From Epiperipatus broadwayi (taxonomy: Eukaryota; Onychophora; Udeonychophora; Euonychophora; Peripatidae), in contig JAQFVV010012394.1 of NCBI GenBank assembly GCA_028023455.1, forward strand, positions 28,911,010 to 28,975,009: 64,000 bases of DNA, in the 5' to 3' direction. Below are positions 59,278 to 64,000 of the stretch, piece by piece. Under the pieces are notes generated by a model, which saw only the letters and a list, made by a program, of their open reading frames with translations, was not told the DNA's origin and did not search any database. Positions within the stretch are counted from its first letter, which is position 1. Each line of letters opens with the position of its first letter. Both the position numbers and the translations under genes were made by a program.

Positions 59278-60307
59278 ATATCATCATCATCATCATCATC
59301 ATTATTAATCATTATTGAAATATTATAAGATAAAGTTCTCTCCAAGTTTAATTCAGTTTGTTTGCCTTTTTCTCCACATCTTACTAGCAAACTAACTCAT
59401 CCATCTATTGCAGATATGATCTGTTTTTATGTCATTTACAATCTCTGAAATCTAACTGTCCAATCATTATCATCTCTTCTAGAAATATATCCAGCTTACT
59501 TCCACTTCAGTCTCTTATTTCTATCAATGATAAAACTAAGACCAGTTTCTTTTCTCCATATATTTTGTTTATTTGTTGAGTGGTCTAAAATTTTTGCATT
59601 ACTACTCTGTTAAGCATCCATATTACAGTACCACAAGCAATAACTAATAAAATACATTTGCTAAACACATTCTGTTTCAAACACATAGACATATTCCTCT
59701 TTAATATTATTATTTTTACCAAAAACATTGTATCCAAGTTTAATTCTATGATTAATTCCATCCTTTATATTAGTAACATGAACAAGATATTTGTAATTGA
59801 TAACTTTTTTAATTCATCATTGAATATCACTTTAGTCTTTTTAGCATGTATCTTTAGCCCCAGTTTCTCATTACTATGGGATAAATCTTGCAATAATTTC
59901 TGAAGTTGTGAAATAATATTTGCAAAAACAATCCAATCACATCATCTGAAAAAACTATATGGCTTAAATTTCCATTTATTTTTACTTCCTTAGCTTCTCA
60001 TTTTAACTCCCAAGATATTTCTTGTAAAACTGCTGTAAAATGTTTGAACATATAGTATCATCTCATACACTACTTTCAATGTCAATCTTTTTAATACAAC
60101 TATGTATTATATTCATAACTACTGCATTTTGATAAATAATTTTAAACCACTAAACATAACATGTTCACCATTCTTTATGCTTACATAAGCTGTTAACACA
60201 GAGGCTAAAGTCACTATACAGTAGTGTCACTCAGTGCAAGCCAGAGTAATCAATGGATGAAAAAAGCTTTGTGCATAAATTTCTATTTAATGCCTACTCA
60301 TACAGTA

Positions 60308-60350
60308 TCTCCAGACTAATTTCTAGCTTGTGGCTTTCATCAGTGAGGAG
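60308..60350 (-). ncRNA. hammerhead-like motif (family A)
   Basis: Minus strand: TCCTCA, CTGATGA (60343-60337), A, stem II AGC/GCT with loop CACAA, A, GAAA, TTAGTC, TGGAGA. One C-A mismatch in stem I. Confidence 0.55.
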
Positions 60351-60371
60351 CCTTGGCTCTCATATCCAAGG

Positions 60372-60415
60372 CTTTTTACTGATGAAAGCCACAAGCTAGA
60401 AACTATTCTGAGGAT
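60372..60415 (+). ncRNA. hammerhead-like motif (family A)
   Basis: Plus strand: CTGATGA (60379-60385), A, AGC/GCT with loop CACAA, A, GAAA (60399-60402), CTATTC. Stem I is weakened (TTTTTA opposite TGAGGA). Confidence 0.45.
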
Positions 60416-61019
60416 ATTGGATGAATAGGCTCTGGATAGGAATTTTATGCACAAATACTGTACCAATTGATTACTCTGGCTTGCATTGTGTGGCACTCCT
60501 GTATGGAGAGTTTAACCTCTGTATAAATATTTTTCAGAATATAACAATATCCTTAGGTTTATATTTTGATATTCCAATGTTTTAATCACTGAAGAAATGG
60601 TTATAGAATCAAATGTCTTTTCACTATCTGCAAATGCAAAGTATAATGGAAATTTGGTTCTTTATAAATCTTTTCTTAATGCATGGATAAGATACACTAT
60701 GCTAAACCACTTTTAAACCCAACATGTTATTTTGATGGGTTAAAATCCAAACTTTGCTGTAGATAAATTATAATTATCTTGGTAAAAAGTTTATATAAAA
60801 CTGATAAAAAAACTAATACTTTGTAATTTATTACATCTTCTTTGCTTCCTTTTGAAATATTAATATTAGTACTGTATTTTTCCAATCATCTGGACATTTT
60901 TATCATTTAGACCTTTGGTATATAATGTTGCCAACAATTTTTCTATTTCTTCACTTATTTCCTTTTCTATATTTTTTATAATTCTATTATTACCTGGAAC
61001 TTTACGATGTGGTAGGGAG

Positions 61020-61195
61020 CACATTATCCTGTATAACTAAAAGACCTAGAAAAAGACAGCACATGAGAAGGATGGTTGAAATAAGGAAGTTAACTGATGT
61101 GATGTAGAGAAGAGAGATGAGAGATCAAAGAAATTGAATTAAACTTGGATAAATCTTCATCCCATAATGGATCAATAATGGTTGAAAAATAACTT
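61020..61195 (+). pseudogene. RTE-like LINE, 3' end fragment
   Basis: agacctagaaaaagacagca, then gatgtgatgtagagaagaga and gaattaaacttggataaatc, ending ggatcaataatggttg. It abuts the minus-strand RTE copy at about 61000-61020, so their 5' ends meet. Confidence 0.7.
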
Positions 61196-61820
61196 TACAG
61201 TACAGTAGGATAGCATATTAGCCTGCCACGCATTGAGCTGATGTGATGAAATTTAAAAAAAAAAGCATTACATTTTTATCAAGATATCTGATATATAACT
61301 AGTTATCTAGTCATCGTTTGACAAATGTGTATTCAATTTCTTTTAACGAGAGATGGTTTTGTGTTTGAGTGGAGTATAGAAAGTTTTTATCTATTCACCT
61401 ACATATATTTACAAACAGACTAAGTAGTTTATAAAAATAGAAAAACTGTAATGTACATCTAATGTAATCAAAATAATTGACTTTTTTCTTTTTTTGTAAT
61501 TTAATTAGCTTAATTAAAGTTTTATAAATTTGATATGTTTTAGCGAATAACAATAATATCAGATTTTTATTAAAAAGTTGAAATAATTTAAGTTGCTGCA
61601 ATCAGCTTGCAAACAAACATTGAAATACTTTTAAACAAGCAAGCACGCACACACAAGTGGAAAAACATTACCACACATACTTATATAAACAAAAACAGTT
61701 AATAAAATTATAAAAATTAAATTAAAATTTATAAGTGTTTTAAATATATAGTTTTCATGCTCCGATGCATGTCTGAAATTTGCATATTATGATATTAATA
61801 AAAGAATACGAATTTTTTAT
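61196..61820. other. no gene seen
   Basis: AT-rich. At 61210-61260 a short segment (gatagcatattagcctgcca) followed by an A run may be a SINE remnant. Confidence 0.35.
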
Positions 61821-61824
61821 GCCC

Positions 61825-61950
61825 ACTTGGTGTAGTAGAGTGATTGACTATCGGCCTACGCATCGTAACGTTCTCGGATCAATTTTTGTTTTAGCACTTG
61901 CGGCTGCTGAACTTCTTATGAACTCCTGAGCACTAAAACTATTCGATTAC
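61825..61950 (+). repeat. SINE B, best preserved tRNA-like head
   Basis: gcccacttggtgtagtagag is the A-box region and gttctcggatcaatttttg the B-box region; the shared tail aacttcttatgaactcctga, gcactaaaac follows. It suggests SINE B derives from a tRNA. Confidence 0.65.
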
Positions 61951-62066
61951 AAAAATTAATAAATAGGATATTTTGAGCTCAGATTTTCACACGACCCTCA
62001 ATTATCCACACTATCTTATACCACTGGTACACTTGACCACATATATGTCTAAAAGATAAATAATCA

Positions 62067-62108
62067 CCAATATAAGTATTTGGTGCTAAACCAGCACTCA
62101 TCAGTTGG
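62067..62108 (-). ncRNA. hammerhead ribozyme-like motif downstream of a Penelope-like element
   Basis: Minus strand: CCAA stem I, CTGATGA (62104-62098), stem II GTGCT/AGCAC (5 bp, loop GGTTT), CAAA (first G of GAAA changed to C), stem III ATA/TAT with loop CT, A at the cleavage position, TTGG stem I. It is on the same strand as, and about 530 bp downstream of, the PLE endonuclease, the position expected for a PLE hammerhead. Confidence 0.6.
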
Positions 62109-62109
62109 C

Positions 62110-62620
62110 CCAGATTATCATCTCTACATATATATACAACATGTGCTCAGATTTATATTAAGTTATCCAATCTTCATACTTTAATGGACAGGCTCCAATC
62201 CACTCCACACTCCAATCTTCAGCTGTCCATCCTATTGAAAATCTGATGATGGAATGCTCAAAGCCCATACTGCTGCCGACATTGTCATCCCACCCACGTT
62301 TACCACAAGTCACTCTGACCCCTCATGTACAGGATATAAATCATTTAAGTACATATATGAGGGCTGGGCAGACATGTAAGCTACTATTGTAGATTTAACA
62401 TACAGACTATATATATACACCTGAACAAACAATTATATTTATGTTATATCTTGATACTTTGCCATTATTAATAATATGAAAATACTATAACAGAGAGTAA
62501 AATTATATCAAATTATACTCCGAGTATACTTTCAATACATATTCATTATAATCATGGTTATTCTGTTAACTTATTTTTCGCTAATTTGAATTTAATTAGC
62601 TCTTTGATTCATTACATGTA
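62110..62620 (-). other. likely 3' region of the Penelope-like element
   Basis: Between the endonuclease and the hammerhead-like motif. 62190-62380 is unusually GC-rich for this window (cccacccacgtttaccacaa) and has short minus-strand frames such as GGMTMSAAVWALSIPSSDF. It may be 3' UTR or part of a PLE pseudo-LTR. Confidence 0.4.
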
Positions 62621-62624
62621 TTCA

Positions 62625-63690
62625 TATTTGCGATAAAACACACTTCTTTGATCTTACATTGTCCATCATTTCTTTCTTCCCACATTATCTTAATAACACT
62701 TGGACCAAAACTGTGTCCATATTCCCTTTTATGGTTGTTAAATACAGATACATATGTTGAATTCGTCTTGGCTTTTTCATATATTATGATGTATTATGTT
62801 AATCTTGTTCTCAGATTTGCTTTTGTTTTACCATAGTATGTGTAAGGCAGTGCCTTGACTGCATCTCACTGCATTCTCCACATTAGATAAATCCATTTTT
62901 TTGTATTTTATCATTTGTATTATTTATCAGTCTATTTAAATTGTAGGCTGTTCTAAATCCAACATTGTATTCACCAGTGCAAATCTTTACAATTTTGCTT
63001 TTGATGTGGGGTACATTCAGTAGTGCTATCCACACTTTGTTGTTTCTTGTATTCTTAAATACTATTTGTAATGTTTCTTTTAAAATGTGCCATACATTTG
63101 CATAGACCAATAGCACTATACCTAGTTTTATCATATCAGCAATACAAGGCTATAGGTTCTCGATTTTGTCTGACTCAATGTGCACTAGAAGTTCTTTAAT
63201 CCTGTAAATTTATGTGAAGTAGGTATGGGGCTTTGTTTACCCTCTAATGTTGGAAGCTTTATAATGAGTTGTAGTTGTGTCTCATTTTCAAATCGAGATA
63301 GAGAATTTCATCTCTTTTCTGGTTTTATAAGCATTTAGTATTGGAAGGATTATATTAGCCACTTTAAAAGCCAATGCCATCCTACATACTACAATGCCGA
63401 CAGATAGACCATTGACCAAGATTTTGTCATTTTACATATATTGCTCCTATAGTGGTGCTATATCACTATCAATTCAAATTAGAAAATCAATGATAAATTC
63501 TCTCTTGAATATGTCTACTTTATTATTAGTTAATAAAGCATTGATAATTTTAATTGATTCTTTTCTATTTAATGATCTGTACAATTTGGTGACCACAAAT
63601 GAAGCCATTCTATGTTTATTAGAGATAACTACAAATTCAAATAATGATTTAATTGTAAATTATTCAAAACACAATTTCAACTTTTAACAC
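62625..63690 (-). pseudogene. Penelope-like element: reverse transcriptase remnant, linker and GIY-YIG endonuclease
   Basis: Minus strand, in order: ILVNGLSVGI with FKVANIIL near 63.35 kb, resembling the DGLAMGS...AN block of PLE reverse transcriptase; open frame 63134-62883 with LLNVPHIKSKIVKIC, YNVGFRTAYNLNRLINNTND, matching the PLE linker (VPYI..S..I..I, NVGFR, L...L...KDK); after a frameshift, YYGKTKANLRTRLT (the YIG..T...R part of GIY-YIG, 62.81 kb), VFNNHKREYGHSFG and KEVCFIA. Frameshifts and stops make it inactive. The 5' limit is unclear. Confidence 0.7.
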
Positions 63691-64000
63691 CTGTACCATA
63701 TATTTAGAATCTTTGTAAAAATAAGTAAAATAGCATTTGATGGATGTATATGTAAATATTACTTTGTGTTATATAATTTATGTAAATATTTTCAAAGAAT
63801 GCACATTATCAAGTTTTCTTCCTTAGGTTTCATGTTGTAATTAGAAAGTTTATTGAATTTCAAAGCAGCAAATTATGTAAATATTTTATTTTCATATGTG
63901 TCATTATTTAATAAAACAAAATAGCATTCTTTATCTTCATTCATACAAGTGATTTACTTTTTATCAAACACTTTTTTAACTACCTTCACACTTTTGAAAC
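63691..64000. other. no gene seen
   Basis: AT-rich end of the window; it might hold more of the PLE reverse transcriptase, but no motif is legible. Confidence 0.35.

Larger units (their letters stand above)
60144..60522 (-). mobile_element. family A, full-length, inserted in the RTE copy
   Basis: Reverse orientation: tail first (aaacataacatgttcaccat), then the palindrome from agaggctaaagtcactatac to tatggagagtttaacctctg. Flanks ataaataatttt (60132-60143) and ataaatattttt (60523-60534) differ at one base and fit a 12-bp target duplication. Both arms keep the hammerhead-like motif. Confidence 0.75.
59278..61000 (-). pseudogene. RTE-like LINE, minus-strand copy
   Basis: It begins at its 3' end with an ATC repeat tail (59280-59310), followed by the complement of the C-terminus (tctccaagtttaattcagtt), the GSE.W block near 59.6 kb, the reverse transcriptase near 59.9-60.7 kb (aaatgcaaagtataatggaa is the complement of an FIDYEKAFD-like region) and the region upstream of it to 61.0 kb. 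It is interrupted by a full-length family A element at 60144-60522 and full of stops. Confidence 0.7.

Noticed and set aside
63394-63687. 97-codon plus-strand frame
   Set aside because: It is antisense to minus-strand PLE reverse transcriptase remnants.

Overview
The window is an AT-rich, intron-scale or intergenic stretch of an animal genome; by eye about three quarters of the bases are A or T. There are no bacterial-style operons, rRNA genes or intact cellular tRNA genes. Almost everything recognisable is transposable-element sequence: Penelope-like retroelements (PLE), RTE-like and L1/Tx1-like LINEs, tRNA-derived SINEs, a hAT transposon, pogo/Tigger-like foldback elements and many palindromic repeats. 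This mix points to an invertebrate metazoan. The species cannot be named from the sequence; no cellular gene is intact enough to place it.

Layout. 0-6.3 kb: mostly unassigned, with a LINE C-terminal fragment (3.6-4.3 kb) and two possible small coding pieces (0.35 and 5.95 kb). 6.4-8.9 kb: three palindromic elements in a row. 9.2-9.7 kb: an RTE 3' end and a short tandem duplication. 12-14.8 kb: a TATA-type promoter/LTR-like stretch and two foldbacks. 16.5 kb: the best full-length copy of palindromic family A. 18-20.6 kb: tandem SINE units. 21.7-24.6 kb: a decayed RTE LINE. 26-27.1 kb: a decayed minus-strand L1/Tx1-like LINE. 28-29.3 kb: a minisatellite and SINE units. 29.5-33.7 kb: very AT-rich, with a TATA/CCAAT promoter candidate and small exon-like islands on the minus strand. 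35.5-38.7 kb: two 1.1-1.2 kb pogo-like elements in opposite orientation. 40-43.6 kb: foldbacks, an exon candidate, an LTR-like promoter and a nested palindrome. 44.6-45.1 kb: an RTE 3' end. 47.6-52.1 kb: a large head-to-head PLE palindrome, interrupted in one arm by a pogo-like element and in the other by a hAT element. 52.6-56.1 kb: the most complete L1/Tx1-like LINE. 57-61.2 kb: three RTE pieces, two of them tail to tail. 62-63.7 kb: a second PLE on the minus strand.

The most notable observation is a hammerhead-ribozyme-like motif (CTGANGA core, stem II, GAAA, very short self-complementary stem III, NUH site, and a 4-6 bp stem I that closes it). It recurs about 15 times in at least four unrelated-looking repeat families. 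In most of them it sits in both arms of a palindrome, so each strand carries a copy. One copy lies about 0.5 kb downstream of a PLE GIY-YIG endonuclease on the same strand, which is where PLEs are known to carry hammerheads. Family A shows a compensatory change in stem II, and its copies have 8-12 bp target duplications. The simplest reading is a set of retrozyme-like, non-autonomous, palindromic retroelements moved by PLE or LINE machinery. All autonomous elements seen here are broken by frameshifts and stops.
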